A DNA stretch of 64,000 bases from Kuschelorhynchus macadamiae (lineage: Eukaryota > Arthropoda > Insecta > Coleoptera > Curculionidae): assembly GCA_030620095.1 (NCBI GenBank), contig JAUTXW010002370.1, forward strand, positions 248,001-312,000. The letters run 5' to 3'. Both the position numbers and the translations under genes were made by a program. Of this stretch, positions 24,480 to 36,825 are shown in pieces; position 1 is the stretch's first letter; every line of letters starts with the position of its first letter. The notes under the pieces were generated by a model, which worked only from the letters and a program-made list of their open reading frames with translations, did not search any database and was not told where the DNA came from.

Positions 24480-26085
24480 AAAGTCTTTGTATATCCTAAC
24501 GAAAAAAATGGCCTTCAGTTGATATTTTTAAAATTTTCATTTATGCCTATTCCACAATTGGTTTTTGTGAACATTTTGAGATCCATTCGAGAAATTTAAT
24601 AATTATTATGTTTCAACATTTTATGGGGCTCCGTTTTATTTTGCCATATTGGATTTTAAATAGAAAAGTAGAAACTTTGTATTTCGTGTAAATTATTATT
24701 ATATAAAATCATAGCACTTTTGGCTTTCGCCGCATTCAGTGCTACCTGAAAACAAGGAAATAACTTTCTCTTAGAAAAGTACAATAGTGCAAAAGCATAA
24801 GTATTATGCTTTTGTCCTATTGGTTTGGTAGCTTCAAATACCACGCATCAATCTATTTATATGTTATTTACACTAAAGAAAGATTAATAAAGTTTTCTAA
24901 TTTTCAATGATTCCTCTCTGATAGTACTTTTGTCAATTTTGTAGAATTAGATTTTGACATGTTAATAATGATTTATTCTTCCTTTTTTACTGTTACAAGT
25001 CAGCTTAATTTAAACAAAAAACGAAAAATTTTCAAAATTCGAATATTTCTTCCACAGAGATTTTACTTTGTCCAAGATTAACAAATTTATTATTATTTCT
25101 TTAAAGTAGATAGAGTCCAGCCCAATAATATAAATCATTTACTTGCTAATTTATTCCCCAATCAAAAAAATCTGTTTTTTATAATCAATTTTCAAATTGG
25201 TTGATTGACAATAAATCCTTTCTTGTCTGACCAAAAAATGTTTAAATCTTGTCTGGAAGTTTTCCTACCTTAATATACTTATTTTATGTTATTACAACTT
25301 TATAAAAAGATCTTCATAATCTCCTAGGTCAAACCTTTGTCAACTTTCATTTGCTATCTAGCACGTTTTGCAAATTAACCATGTTTGACTAGTTCGCCTA
25401 AAAGGGTTAAAAAACAACCCCCTTTTAGGATTTAAATATTGTGAAGTGATATACACTTTCTCCTTTTTCTTTATGTAACTTGTCCTTCTCTGATAAACAT
25501 AAGAGATGACAAAATTTAATACTTTTATTTATTACAGAAAAAATTTTTCTTTTTATTAAAAAAACAAAAAATATTTCGCTCTATATTATTAGTAAATTAT
25601 AAAAATGTTTTCGTTGTTTTATTTGTTTTGCTAACTTTCGTATATGTTTTTTATACATTTATACTTCCAAACTAACTTCGGTTTTAACACATTGATCAAA
25701 ATTTAACTTTTTACCATTCTTTCATTTGAATCCTCCAAGAGAAAGTTATTTTCTTGCTTTCAGGTAGCACTGAAGTTAGCGAAAGCTGAAAGCGCTTTGC
25801 TATGATTTTATTTAATAAATATTTGAACGAAATGCAAAGTTTCTACTTTTTTATTTAACATTTACGTGCACACAGCCACTTTCTTTATTCTTATATTAGA
25901 TTTTTACCAAAATATTACCATACCACTTTCATTTTATGACCGTAGATTATTGACCAAAATTTAACCCCAATTGACGGAAATGGGAGATGTTTTTCGGGAT
26001 CTAGGTACCCTAAAATCCCAAGATCTGTAAAAATCTTTAGGGTGATGTCACGATTGCAATAATACTTGTAGCTTACGAGCGAAGT
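24480..26085 (+). mobile_element. Modular repeat family copy split by a later insertion
   Basis: The left part (about 24480-24659) contains the module ATGGGGCTCCGTTTTATTTT, GCCATATTGGATTTT. The right part (25859-26085) resumes with the ATTTTTACCAAAATATTACC module. It ends with ATCTAGGTACCCTAAAATCC, a CACGATTGCAATAATACTT block and the degraded right end ACGAGCGAAGT near 26075. The interruption is the TTAA-flanked element at 24660-25854. Confidence 0.7.
24660..25854. mobile_element. Non-autonomous DNA element with ~120-bp terminal inverted repeats, TTAA target
   Basis: The left end ATAGAAAAGTAGAAACTTTG and the right end on the minus strand ATAAAAAAGTAGAAACTTTG are inverted copies. Similarity continues for about 120 bp through TCATAGCA, CTTTCGC, CAGTGCTACCTGAAA and ATAACTTTCTCTT. 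TTAA lies outside each end (24656-24659 and 25855-25858), the target preferred by piggyBac-type transposases. The interior (1.2 kb total) is AT-rich and non-coding. A perfect 11-bp hairpin with a 3-nt loop lies at 24790-24814. It sits inside an older modular repeat copy. Confidence 0.8.
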
Positions 26086-28044
26086 AAATAAATTCAAAAT
26101 TCAACCAAGTCTTGCTAATTATATTATTATTGGGAAAAACCACAATTTATTGTTACATTATGTCTCAAAATCCATATTTGAAAGATACAGACTTTTAAAG
26201 CATAAAAAATACGAATTGCTTATTAGTAGCAATTATTGATAGCATTTTTTCCAATTATTATTGAAGGAAACTAAACATATTATATTAATATTATATAATA
26301 ATTTGGTAATTTTTTTGTAATTTTGGTTGGTAAATCATGTATTATTAGGTCATAGGAATTTGATCAATACATGATCAGAAAAAGACATGCTAATAATGCC
26401 TTACCTACGTAAATAAAATTACTAGAACATTTAAAGCAACTAGCGTATATGGAATTTAGGGATTAATTGTAGAATTGTGCCTTACACTGAAAATGCCATA
26501 AATGCCAAGCAGATAAATAAAGTCTCCAACTAGCCTTATTCGACCCAAACTATTTTATTACATTATAAGTAACGAGAGAGGTTTCAAACTACCCTAGACT
26601 AAATTATTTCTCTATTAAACCACATAAAGTACCAAGTTATACCAAAAGTGTCTGTCCTTCTAATAAAATCCAGGTTACGGCGCGGCGGTAAATATATTAT
26701 GACATAAAATTCATAATATGAGACTGTGATATTTTCGATATATTTTTAAGCAATAATGATTTTTAGGATTTACTCTGTATTGTAATTAAAATACTATATT
26801 GTTAATAAAATGAGTTTTAAACTACATAGTGCAAAAAAAATTAAGCGTATTAAAAATGGCGGCTCATTTTTTAATAAATTAATATTTCTTAATTTGTAGA
26901 CATTTGCATAGCGGGTTCACCTGAAAGTTATGGTAAATGAACTATGTATGTCGCGAATGGCGAGTCAGAAAAGTCTGTGCGGAAATTAAATACTTTAAAT
27001 GTCTCCAGCCTCAGGAAAAATTATGTAACAAAAAGTTATTGAAGTATAAAATGGGTTACAATTTTCAATACTTTTTCTTCCTCCTTCCGAAATGTCATTT
27101 TAAATTTGGGATGTTAAAAATTTCGTAAGATCGATCTTAATGATGGCGCTAAAGTCTATTCAAATTCAACATGCAGTACATGTAAACAAAAGTCGTTTGC
27201 GAGCAATATTTGATAAAAGATGGCCAATTATGATGTAAGTTTTTAGCAAACTTGGAAACGCGTGTTACACTCAAAATCATTTTTCTAAATATTGTCAAGA
27301 TACCATGCCATGTACTATAATGATCGTGTATGCTCCAAACTGCATGTTACATTTTTTCCTCTTTTGCAAAATAATTCTAAAACACAATGCGTTTTGGATC
27401 TAAAAGCTCTTAACAATTAACAGGCAGAGTATATGTATAATTTAAGTTGCGGGGGTAGACATTTTAACACCTTAAATTTTGAGTTCAACATTTACAATTC
27501 CGATATAAGTGTGTTTTCAGATACTAAAGAAACCGACGAAACTGTAAAAATTGGTGCAATGAAGAAAATTAAAATAGTTTGCAGTTTTATTACTACATTT
27601 TGAAGAGTTAGTCTGGAACTAAAGGTATTTGCCCCTTAGGTCATATTATTCAAGTATTTTATCGATAAGAAAATAATACAAGCAAAAACTTCCAGCTTGT
27701 TTCTGTAGCGTATGTTAAAAGAATATAATTTCAAAATTTTCTTAACAGGATACTAAAAAATAATTTACAGGAATTCGGAATTCTAAGACAATGGTTTTTA
27801 TTTAGAAACCCGTAACTATTAAATGAAACAGAGCCTCGAGGAGCCAAGAACTAATACATCAATATTTACAAAATATAGGTAGTTTTTCATTAATTTAATT
27901 TAGACAGTAATAAAATTATTAGGTTTCGGGTAATAATAAGATATGAAAATGAATAGAAATAGATTAAGAGCAAGATGATGTGTGCTTAAGAAATTGCATT
28001 AGAAACTAGGTAAGAATTCCTGTAAGTTTTATATTTAAAAACTT
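26086..28044. other. Unassigned AT-rich sequence
   Basis: No gene or known element recognised. A 63-codon frame at 26937-27128 has no motif. Confidence 0.4.
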
Positions 28045-28725
28045 ACTTATTTTAATCGTGAAAAAAATCACCCTATATTTTTGCAGATCTTTGTATTTTA
28101 GGGTTCCTGTGCCCTGAAAAACATGTTTCATCAATTTCGTCGATCTGTCCATCTGTCGGTTTGTCTGTAAGCGACATAGCTCAAAAAGTACTTATCCCAT
28201 TGACGTCGAATTTCGGTCAAAAATCGAGGATCATAAGGAGATTAAGTGGTTATATTCTGATTAAAAACAACGTATCTAATTTGCTTCAAATTTTGTACAA
28301 AATTCAAGCATTACATAGTAATCAGTTGGTAAAATTAAGGGTCATATGAGGATGAACTGGTAATATTTTGGTAAAAATCCAGTATGACAGAAAAAAATGG
28401 CGGCCTAATGAAATATTAAAAGAATTATTACAATAAAACCAACTATCCAATTTAGCTTACTATTTATTTATACTATAGCGTCCTCGTAAAGCATTAAAAA
28501 AAATCCTGAAGAAACTACTTATTCAATTTATTCTAAATTATACCCAATCAAGTAGTGTGACATAGGTAAAAACTCGTAATAATTGGTACGAATCGAATAT
28601 GGCGACCAATAAGAGAATCTGAAAAGACAGTATATATTATGTTTTTCTGCACTATTTGTAAGCAACAATCATACTTCACTATACCTAATAAAGGAAAAAT
28701 CCATATCGAGGGAATTTTGAGGCAA
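28045..28725 (-). mobile_element. Modular repeat family copy (reverse, both ends present)
   Basis: Starts with ATCGTGAAAAAAATCACCCT and the GGGTTCCTGTGCCCTG, GTCGATCTGTCCATCTGTCG end module. It runs through modules such as CCAGTATGACAGAAAAAAAT and finishes with the edge block (AATCATACTTCACTATACCT, ATCGAGGGAATTTTG) near 28650-28720. About 0.7 kb, no coding capacity. Confidence 0.75.
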
Positions 28726-30299
28726 AGGAAAATTACGGATTATTTTTTAATACCTCCATCTACTAAAAACATAGCTTCAGAACAATACTTTCAAATAAAC
28801 ACCAACCAAATTTGAAAAATTACTTGTTTGTACACAATTTGGACTAATAAACTAAAACACAAGATTACATTATGTGTTTTATAAACGAATATTAACTTAG
28901 AACAAAAAATATCATTTTCAAACTTATTTAAAATTGGTCTTTTCTTTTCAGTGACTAAAATTAATTGGTTTAAAAAAATTATAGAATTTTGCGAATAACC
29001 AAAAATCCATTTAAATTGTGCCCCTTCCTTAAAATTACTTAGGGACTATATATTTACGATATATAATTACAATTTAATAAAATAAGGTTTATTAAGAAGT
29101 AATTAATATATTTGTAAATTTTAAATCAAAACAAGCGTCGATAACTTTAATATTCAGAAGCAAATGCTTCCAAAATCGGCTCCCTGGAACATTATTATTG
29201 GGTTGTTAACGTCTAAACATACGTCTAAAATCAAAGTGAGATTTTCTAAAGATTTGCGAGATTTTCATCTGGCACAATACTACCAAAGCCTCATTAGATC
29301 CGCGTTACCCAGAGCCTAAAAGTATATGAAATCTGAATCGGGTCCTTTAGTAACGAAAACAGAGAATAAGGGCCCTTAGAGCTCCTTTTTTGCTACTTTG
29401 ACTGTGTTTTCGCAACCCTTTTAGCCAAACAAATTGCACTTTTTAGGGTTTAGTCGGGTTACGGTTTTAAAGGAGCTTTACTAAATTACTGGGACATTAT
29501 TGGCCACTTCATTAAGCACAAATTGCCCCAAATTATCTTTTTAGCCTCGGAAAAATTTATTATCAGGCTTTTTCGGACTGTATAAAATTTATTCATTTCA
29601 TTATATTTCGCTTTCGAAGGTCAATACTAATATATTTATGAGCTAAGATCTTTTGTGTTCGGACGCAAATAATACTTTATATACTGACTGGCAGCGAAAA
29701 TGATATAGTGTAATGAAGGTATACCGCTCGCATACGATATATTTAATAGCAGATAAGAGAGGGAAGTAGTTAAAAAATGTTTCTTTAAATTTTACCATAT
29801 ATATTTTTGATTGAACATAAGCGCCAGTACTTTTCTACATATTATGAGGAGGAACCCACTAAATATATTTCATAGCTTTTATTTACTCCGTATTCCAAGA
29901 AACCACAGAGATCCAACACAGTAAATCGACTAAAACATAAATAAAAATAATTACTGTTAATATATTTTTTCATGTATATGAAATCTGAATCGGGTCAGGG
30001 GCAAGGATTATTTTGCTTAACGAAAGTCAGGAGTTAACAGTATAATTCAACGCCGATCATGCCGATCATGGTTAGAGGTGTACCTATTCCTGTGATTCTA
30101 TTTTGAAATAGTATAAACAAAAATATTTTTTAATTGTCACTATCTTTTATAAAACATAAGAAACATGTAATGTATATGAAAACAAACATGAAAATTAGTT
30201 TAACTAATTTCTTGGATATGTATAAAATTAAATAAAAAAAGGTATAAATATATTTTTTGAATACGCAAACTTCTAATTTGGATATATATGAATTTTCTC
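28726..30299. other. AT-rich sequence with a long perfect direct repeat
   Basis: No gene recognised. Contains the 23-bp direct repeat at 29322-29344 and 29974-29996. GC content is somewhat higher at 29160-29470 than in the flanks. Confidence 0.4.
29322..29996. repeat. 23-bp perfect direct repeat flanking ~630 bp
   Basis: The segment beginning GTATATGAAATCTGAATCGG, 23 bp in all, occurs identically at 29322-29344 and 29974-29996. The length is compatible with a target-site duplication from a retroposed insert (29345-29973), but the insert has no recognised 3' tail or coding sequence. Confidence 0.7.
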
Positions 30300-30726
30300 A
30301 AGGAACTAAATAAAAAAATCTGTAAAGTTCTTTACCCGGAACTTCCCTCGTTATGATTTTTTTCCATTTGTTAGGAATAGTGAAGTGTGACCCAATTTAG
30401 TTCAGTACATAGTCACAGTATATATGTGTTACACATACTGTCTTTTCATTTTTGTTTGTTCAATCATATTGGATTCCTACCAATATTTTACCATTGTCTT
30501 TCTATCTATGCCACACTTGAAGTTTGGGCATAATAAAATAAATTTAGTAAGTAGTTTTTACATTAACACATCCCGCCAGTTTGCAACGTCATATTGAATT
30601 CGTACCAGTTTATTCCATTTTCACATCTAATTTTTCTGCAAAACCAATTGAACGATTTTTTTACATTGATTTTTTAAAAATTTTATTTGGCCGACATTTT
30701 GTTTCGCCACCTTGAATTGAAAATTG

Positions 30727-31245
30727 AAACCCATATTATCAGTTTTGAACGCAACAAATAAAGTTGCGAAATGTCGACAGTTTAAAAAAAGACTTTGGTT
30801 TTTATTACTGGATCCTAACCTCAGATAATACACCACTCTAACATAAAAACAAGAGGATCGTTTACGAAAATCATTTGGAAACTTAATATCTGGAAAATAT
30901 CTGCGGATCAACGTAGTAGGTAAAAACTGATAATATGAGTTTCAAGCAGAACATATATCTATATATGTGTCCTGAGGATGCAACAATAAAGTTGCGAAAC
31001 GTCGACAATTTAAAAAAATGGTTTCTTTACTGTACCCTAACCCTAAATAATACACCACTCTAATATAACCACAAGAGGATCGTTAACGAAAACCATTTAG
31101 AAACTTAATATCTAGGAAATATCTGCGGACCTACGGAGTAGGTAAAGACTGATAATATAAGTTTCCTGCAGGATGTAGGATCTATATATGTGTTTTTCTG
31201 GATCTTAACCCCAAATAGTACATCACTCTAACACATTTTTTTAAC
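30727..31245 (+). repeat. Tandem repeat, period 222-229 bp, carrying a hammerhead motif
   Basis: Two adjacent copies plus a partial third. The GCAAC stem starts at 30751 and again at 30980. The block TAATACACCACTCTA starts at 30826 and 31048, and as TAGTACATCACTCTA at 31216. The third copy has lost about 55 bp that would include the hammerhead. The first copy is cut just upstream of the GCAAC stem and begins with GAAACCCATATTATCAGTTT, an inverted copy of AAACTGATAATATGAGTTTC at 30926-30945. No open frame. The organisation recalls hammerhead-bearing tandem repeats and retrozymes of animals. Confidence 0.75.
30968..31007 (+). ncRNA. Hammerhead ribozyme candidate, near-canonical
   Basis: In order: TGTC, CTGAGGA, T, GCAAC, loop AATAAA, GTTGC, GAAAC, GTC, GACA. 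Stem I is TGTC/GACA (4 perfect pairs). The box CTGAGGA fits CUGANGA exactly. Stem II is GCAAC/GTTGC (5 perfect pairs). GAAA is intact and cleavage would follow GUC at 31003. One extra U stands between the box and stem II, as in most other copies here. Stem III is reduced to ACGU with no loop, so activity would probably need a dimer, as known for hammerheads with tiny stem III. The related copy at 30751 keeps stem II (GCAAC/GTTGC) but has lost the CUGANGA box. Confidence 0.7.
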
Positions 31246-32915
31246 ATTGTTCAGCCATATTAGATTTTTACCAAAATAGCACCAGGTCATCCTCATATGA
31301 CCCTTAATTTTTGGTCCAAATTTGAAGTTAATCGGATAAGTAGTATTTAAGTTACAGACCGACGGATTTGATAAAACATGTCTTTTGGCATGTAGGGACG
31401 TTAAAACGTGAATATATGTAAAACCTAGAGGGTGAATTTTTCACGATTACAAAATTTTTATTCGGCCGCAATTTTGTTCCGCCATCTTGAATTAGTAACT
31501 AGTTTTACTAGTTAAGCACTATAACACAATTAGTTATGGGACACAATTTGCAACCATTAAGTTGTTTCTAGATTTTTATTTTATGCCGCCATCTTGGATT
31601 CGTTCCAAAATTTTACCAGTTGATTCCAATATAATAATTGATGTTTATGCAAAATTTGAAATAAATTCGACAAATAGCTTCTTCATAATATTTTTTCTTA
31701 ACATTTCACTAGGCCGCCATTTCGTTTTTGCCATACTCGATTTTTATCAAAATATTACCAAATCATGCCCATATGGCCCAAATTTAAAGTCAATCGGGTT
31801 AGTTCAATGCCGCGAACTCACAGACAGACCGACAGACGGGTCGACGGAATTGATGAAACATATTTTTTGGCATCTAGGGACTTTAAAACGTGAAGATATA
31901 TATATAAAACCTGAAAGAGTGGGTGATTTTTTTCACGATTACAAACATTTTATTTGGCTGCCATTTTGTTCCGCCATCTTGAATTAGTACCACAGTTTTT
32001 TTTTTAAATATTTTTTAGGCCACTATTTTTAATACTGATGTTTTTTGCAAAATTTCGTATAAATTGGATGAGTAGTTTTTTAATAATAATTTTTTGACAT
32101 TTCACTAGGCTGCCATTTTGTTTCGCCATATTGGATTTTTATCAAAATCTTACCAGGTCATTCCCATATGACCCTTAATTTTTGACCAAAACTTGAAATT
32201 AATCGGTAAGTAGTCTTTAATCTATGCCGCGAACTGACAGACAGATAGAAAGACCGACAGACGGACCGAAACAATATGTTTTGGCATTTAGCGACGTTAA
32301 AACGTAAAGATGTGTAAAAAGGTGACTTTTTTACGCTTAAAAACATTTTATTTGGCCGCCATTTTGTTTGACCATCTTGAATTAGTACCACGATTTTACT
32401 AGTCGATCCCTGTACCACAATTAGTTATGGCACACAATTTGAAATCAAACAATTAAGCAGTTTTTTCAGGCTGAATTTTTATATATTTTATTAGGCCGCC
32501 ATTTTGTTCCGCCATCATGGATTCTTACCAAAATGTAACCAGTTGATTCAAATTTAATACTTAAAAATTTCAGATAAATTGTAAGAGTAGTTTTTTAATA
32601 ATAACTTTTTTAACATTTCACTAGTCATTTTATTTCGCCATATTTGATTTTTATCAAAATCTTACCAGGCTATCCCCATATGACCCTTAACTTTTAACCA
32701 AAATTTAAAATCAATCGGGTAAGTAGTCTTTAATCTATGCTGCGGGTAAGTAGTTTTTTAGCTACGCTGCAAACAGACAGACAGACAGACCTTCGGAATT
32801 GAAAAAAACATGTTTTTCGTCATCTAGGGACCCTGAAACGTGAAGATCTGAAAAAATCTCGGAGAGTGATTTTTTCACGATTACAATACTTTCATTTTAC
32901 GACGGAAGTAAAAAT

Positions 32916-33599
32916 ATAAACATTTGGATATATAGCTGTGTCAAAATTTATAAACTTTAATAATTTACTAACAGAACGGCAAAAGGTTGTAATGAAGTTG
33001 CCGTTACTTATGGAAACTTCATATTTTTAGTTTAGTTTAGGTTTCGCGCAACGGGAACTGTGCACGATAATAAATAGAATCTTTAAGTGTCCAAGGAAAT
33101 CAGCCGAAAAATGTCGTAGCCTTTTTGACTACAAAACTGAAATTTCCTTCCTAATGGTAAGATAGAATGGTAATATATGAGTTGCTTTACAAACGCGAAT
33201 ATAATTCAAAGAGCCTCTACCAAAAGACCAGGGTTAGAAGTCCGAATTTTATATAATACCGTTGAAGCAGAAGCATATTCCTAAGAAAAATTGCAAAATC
33301 AGACCTAAAGCTCTTTTTCAAAATGCAGTGCTGTGTTGTGTACATGTTTTGCCTGCTAACATGCTCCTTTATATTATAATAGCACAATTCCAAAGTCCGT
33401 ATTAAAATTAATTGAATGCTTCCTTATTGCTTGTGCTCAGAGATGTATTCACTTGGACATCACTTTTTAACGCTTCTCGAGACTTCCGCTCTGGCTGCTT
33501 TAAAACCAAGTTTAGATAAATCAATGAATAAACGCCAATGGATGATTTCAAGTTTATGTCCTAATGCGTTAGTTGTTTCATCACTACTAATACCTTTCT
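32916..33599. other. Unassigned sequence
   Basis: No recognised element. A 67-codon plus frame (33416-33619) has no motif I can place. Confidence 0.4.
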
Positions 33600-34375
33600 T
33601 GAAAGAAAAAAATCTGTAAATTTTCTATACCTGGAACTTCCCTCGTTATAAAGATTTTCTTTTATTAGGGCTAGTAAAATATGACCCTATTTAGTTCCCC
33701 ACTTGGTAACAAATATGAAAAATTGAATTTTTTTAACCTTTGGCTTTGTCGTGAGGGTGAAGTTCCGGGTAATAGATATTTATGGATATTTTTTATATTG
33801 TTTTTCCAGACATTTTAATAGGTCGCCATTTTATTTCACCAAACTGGATTCTTTGAATTACCAAAAGATATTACTAGTCATCATGTCTAATTTTTGTTTA
33901 AAACTGAGGTTAATTGAATAAAAATGAATGTTAATCTTATTTTTTAAATAGTTTATTTATATTGTTCCGCCACCTTCAATTCGTATCAAAATTTCACCAA
34001 TTCATCTACATGTTCCACTTAATTACCGCGCATAATTTGAAAAAAATCAAATAAGTAGTTTCTTCAGACTGACTTTTTTAAACATTTTACCGCCATTTTG
34101 TTTCGTTATCTTGGAAGCGTAACAAAATTTTATCAGTTCATTCCAATATCACAGTGGATTTTTGTGCAAAAATTGATGTAAATTGGAAAAAATTTCACGA
34201 GGCCGCCATTTTGTTCTGTAATTGGTAGTAGTTTTTTAGCTATGCTATGAATAGGCAGCCGGATAGACAGACACAAACTGTGATCCCTGAAACGTGACGA
34301 TCTGAAAATATCTCGGAGGATCATTTTTCCCACTATAACAATTATTTCTTGTTACGAGGGAACTAAAAACATACT
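33600..34375 (+). mobile_element. Modular repeat family copy (forward, both ends present)
   Basis: The edge block CTGGAACTTCCCTCGTTATA (about 33632-33651) is followed by about four modules (AGGTCGCCATTTTATTTCAC, GGCCGCCATTTTGTTCTG and others). The end module has GACAGACACAAACTGTG and TCCCTGAAACGTGACG. The right inverted end is TTACGAGGGAACTAAAAA at about 34353-34370. About 0.75 kb, a compact version of the 2.6-kb copy. Confidence 0.8.
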
Positions 34376-34879
34376 TGACGGTTTCCCAATATTTTAACAC
34401 AGATGTCTATGACGTTTACCTAACTTTTGATCTAAATAGCTATGAAGTTTAGCCTGAAGAAGTAGATGGATCTCGGTTGAACGCACCCCGGTCACATAAA
34501 GCCAAACCCTTGGAAATTTGCAAATTTGGCGCTTCATCTACATTTCATACATTGATTCCGTAAGAAAAGCTTATAAAAGAAAATATTTTATTCCCAAATA
34601 AAACGTATTAACAATTTGTTTTCCTTCATTACTTCAGGAGTAAATATAATTTATATATTATTTCATGGGAAATTTAAGATCTAGATAAACGGTTGATTTT
34701 TAGTGTAAATGTTTTGGTGTGGTGATTTTTAGGGAGATATTTCCTGAGGTAACATAAAGCTCCACCTAGCAGCATTAGGAGTTATATTAGAATAAGCACC
34801 AGTTGATATAAATCAGATTATTTGACTGACTTGGGTTAAGACCATATCAAATTGGAATTTCTTTCGAAGCTCCGCATGC
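34376..34879. other. Unassigned sequence
   Basis: No gene recognised. CCTGAAGAAGTAGATGGATC near 34452 vaguely recalls a hammerhead start, but the rest does not follow. Confidence 0.35.
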
Positions 34880-35115
34880 GATTTTTGTGCAAGGAGTAAG
34901 CTAGTAAAGTTGCGCTACGAATTCAATATAGCGGAACAAAATGACGGCCAAATAACATGTTTAAAAAAATTAACGTAAAAAATCTTCTTATTCAATTGAC
35001 TGTAAACTTTGGAGAAAAGTTAAATATGATATAGGGATAAACTGGTACAAATTCAACATAACGTAACAAAATTGCGATGTGTATCAAAGTAAAAACTACT
35101 TATTGAATTCATTTT
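34880..35115 (-). mobile_element. Modular repeat family fragment (reverse)
   Basis: About two modules in reverse orientation: ATATAGCGGAACAAAATGAC, then GGCCAAATAACATG near 34930, and CAACATAACGTAACAAAATT near 35050. Both ends are missing. Confidence 0.65.
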
Positions 35116-35454
35116 AAATCATGCCCAAAATACATATGTCATGTTTTTTAGGGATAGTGGGCCCATACTGCCCAGTTTCACGTATATACGCTTTATCACA
35201 AAAACAGGGGATTTTATAAAGTTCTTAAGCATTACCTAGTCCTTTTATGTGAATTAAATATTGTGTGGGAATGCTTGATCTCCGCAAAATACTGCAATTT
35301 TAACTATGGTGCCTGTATGAGAGCTAAAACTACCCTATTTCATGATTGAATATCCAATGCTGGTTGAGGTCTGGGATTAATATAATATTTAAAGGAACGC
35401 CTATTATTTTCACCACAATACGCGTTTGATTTTTAAGCTAAGTTTCTCTGTTCC
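35116..35454. other. Unassigned sequence
   Basis: Nothing recognised. Confidence 0.4.
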
Positions 35455-35660
35455 CTTCAGAATTGACTTTAATATTAGAATGTTGTTTATTTGGATCATT
35501 GATTTACCTAAATCAACATATTGGTTATAAAAACAGAAATTAGGGCAGTTTCTTTGAAATATTCCATAAAGATTTTGCTACCCCAAGACATAGCAGGGAT
35601 CCCATGACCGCGCCCGATGTTTTTTTTATATTGAATATACTGAAAAATAAAATATGTGGA
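35455..35660 (-). pseudogene. Penelope-like element relic (RT motif region)
   Basis: On the minus strand, frames read KKTSGAVMGSLL, then GVAKSLW in one frame and SKIFMEYFKETAL in another. This corresponds to the PLE reverse-transcriptase block in which a QTSG-A-MGSPLSP motif leads into a VANLFMEHFEETA-like helix. The YVDD catalytic segment is lost, but HLNKQ-like and NIKVNSEGNRE-like pieces follow further down. Heavily decayed, with several frame changes. Confidence 0.6.
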
Positions 35661-36825
35661 TGTTAAACATTCGTTATTCAATTAAATTAAAACCAGATTG
35701 AGGTGTTTATGGTCAACTATGTATACAGTTATGGAAACTAACAGGCACATTAGTATACAGAAATTCAACATAGAAACTGACTGAAATATGACCAGGATCT
35801 AATCTGACATTTTAAAGCTTTTCTACGAAATATGGGAAGTTTTTGATTTAGAAAATGATCGTACTATAAGGAGTTTTAAAATACTGGCTAAATATTTTCC
35901 TATTTTCAGACCCGGACTAAGACTTCGGTATGGTATCGGCCGTGAAATAAAGCAGTTCACATACAAAGAAATAATAACATATCTACTAACCAGCAATGAT
36001 ACAATTTTAGACCGAAAATATGTAACCATAAGGAATTTATAAACTAGTGCAATTAAATTATGAGCATTAGTCAAAAAAAAGTTATATGTATGTGAAATGG
36101 GAACAACACAATTTTTGCATGCTCTCCATGTTTCTCGAATACTACATTCTTCTTAGTAACTTTTCCAACTCGCATGTTTCTAGTAATATCCTAGTGCAAT
36201 GTAAAACTTTTCAATTTAATCCAGATTTTTGTATGTGCATAAATGAGTTAAGTCGATTGGCACAATGTATAAATCTCGTCCAAAATTTAAGTACCACGGA
36301 AAAAGCCCTACCGCCCATGAATAACTGATAATAACAAAATTATGAGAAATTTTGTAAATCGAGCACTCAATAATTTTCGGCGTAATAGGCTCCTAGAATA
36401 GTGGAACTACAAAAAACAAATTAGCAATCTGGTCACTTTTTCTAATAGAGTTGAGAAAAGAGCGTGCCATGATCACATATTTCAAAATTGGTGTGCAAAA
36501 GAATAACTCTCCTAACCAGGTAATTATAAAATTTTAAAGAAACAACCTATCAATAAACAAAACTTTTAAATTACGCACTGCTTCAGACGAAATTATTTCT
36601 AAAGTTTTTCTACCTGAATATAACGCTTAAAATCCCTTATATACTTATCATTAATAATTGCATGCAGAGATGCTATTTTTCAAGATCTGGAAATCAGCTA
36701 ATAATATACCTTTTTCCAAAGTTAGAAATCCTACTGAAATTTGGACAACTGAGATTCCATTTCGATACTGCCTACATTGTCTAAGCTCTTGGTAAGTAGT
36801 ATATCGCATGATCAAAACAGGGTTC
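35661..36825. other. Unassigned sequence
   Basis: Overlapping short frames (80-83 codons) on both strands without a recognisable domain. Probably eroded transposable-element or neutral DNA. Confidence 0.35.

Larger units (their letters stand above)
30300..32915 (+). mobile_element. Modular repeat family, longest copy (about 2.6 kb)
   Basis: Starts with the edge block ACCCGGAACTTCCCTCGTTA (about 30335-30354), then AGTGAAGTGTGACCCAATTT. It continues with about a dozen ~130-bp modules marked by GGCCGCCATTTTGTTCCGCC and AAAATTTTACCAGTT. There are three or four internal end-module repeats with GACAGACAGACC and GGCATCTAGGGAC (near 31370, 31830, 32240, 32780). The right end is CACGATTACAATACTTTC, ACGACGGAAGTAAAA at about 32877-32913. 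A tandem hammerhead-bearing repeat is embedded at 30727-31245. Several end modules in one copy suggest either nested insertions or block duplication. Confidence 0.8.

Noticed and set aside
31562..31987. 141-codon plus-strand open frame
   Set aside because: Lies wholly inside the modular repeat and translates repeat modules (PPSWIRSK-like phrases recur); other copies are not open in this phase.
30300..32915. CRISPR-like reading of the regularly spaced GCCGCCATTTTGTT motif
   Set aside because: Repeats and the sequences between them are both diverged copies of the same module, spacing is irregular, and the genome is eukaryotic.
34445..34490. Possible further hammerhead (CCTGAAGAAGTAGATGG...)
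   Set aside because: The box-like start is present, but GAAAC and GUH are not in place and no stem II can be drawn.
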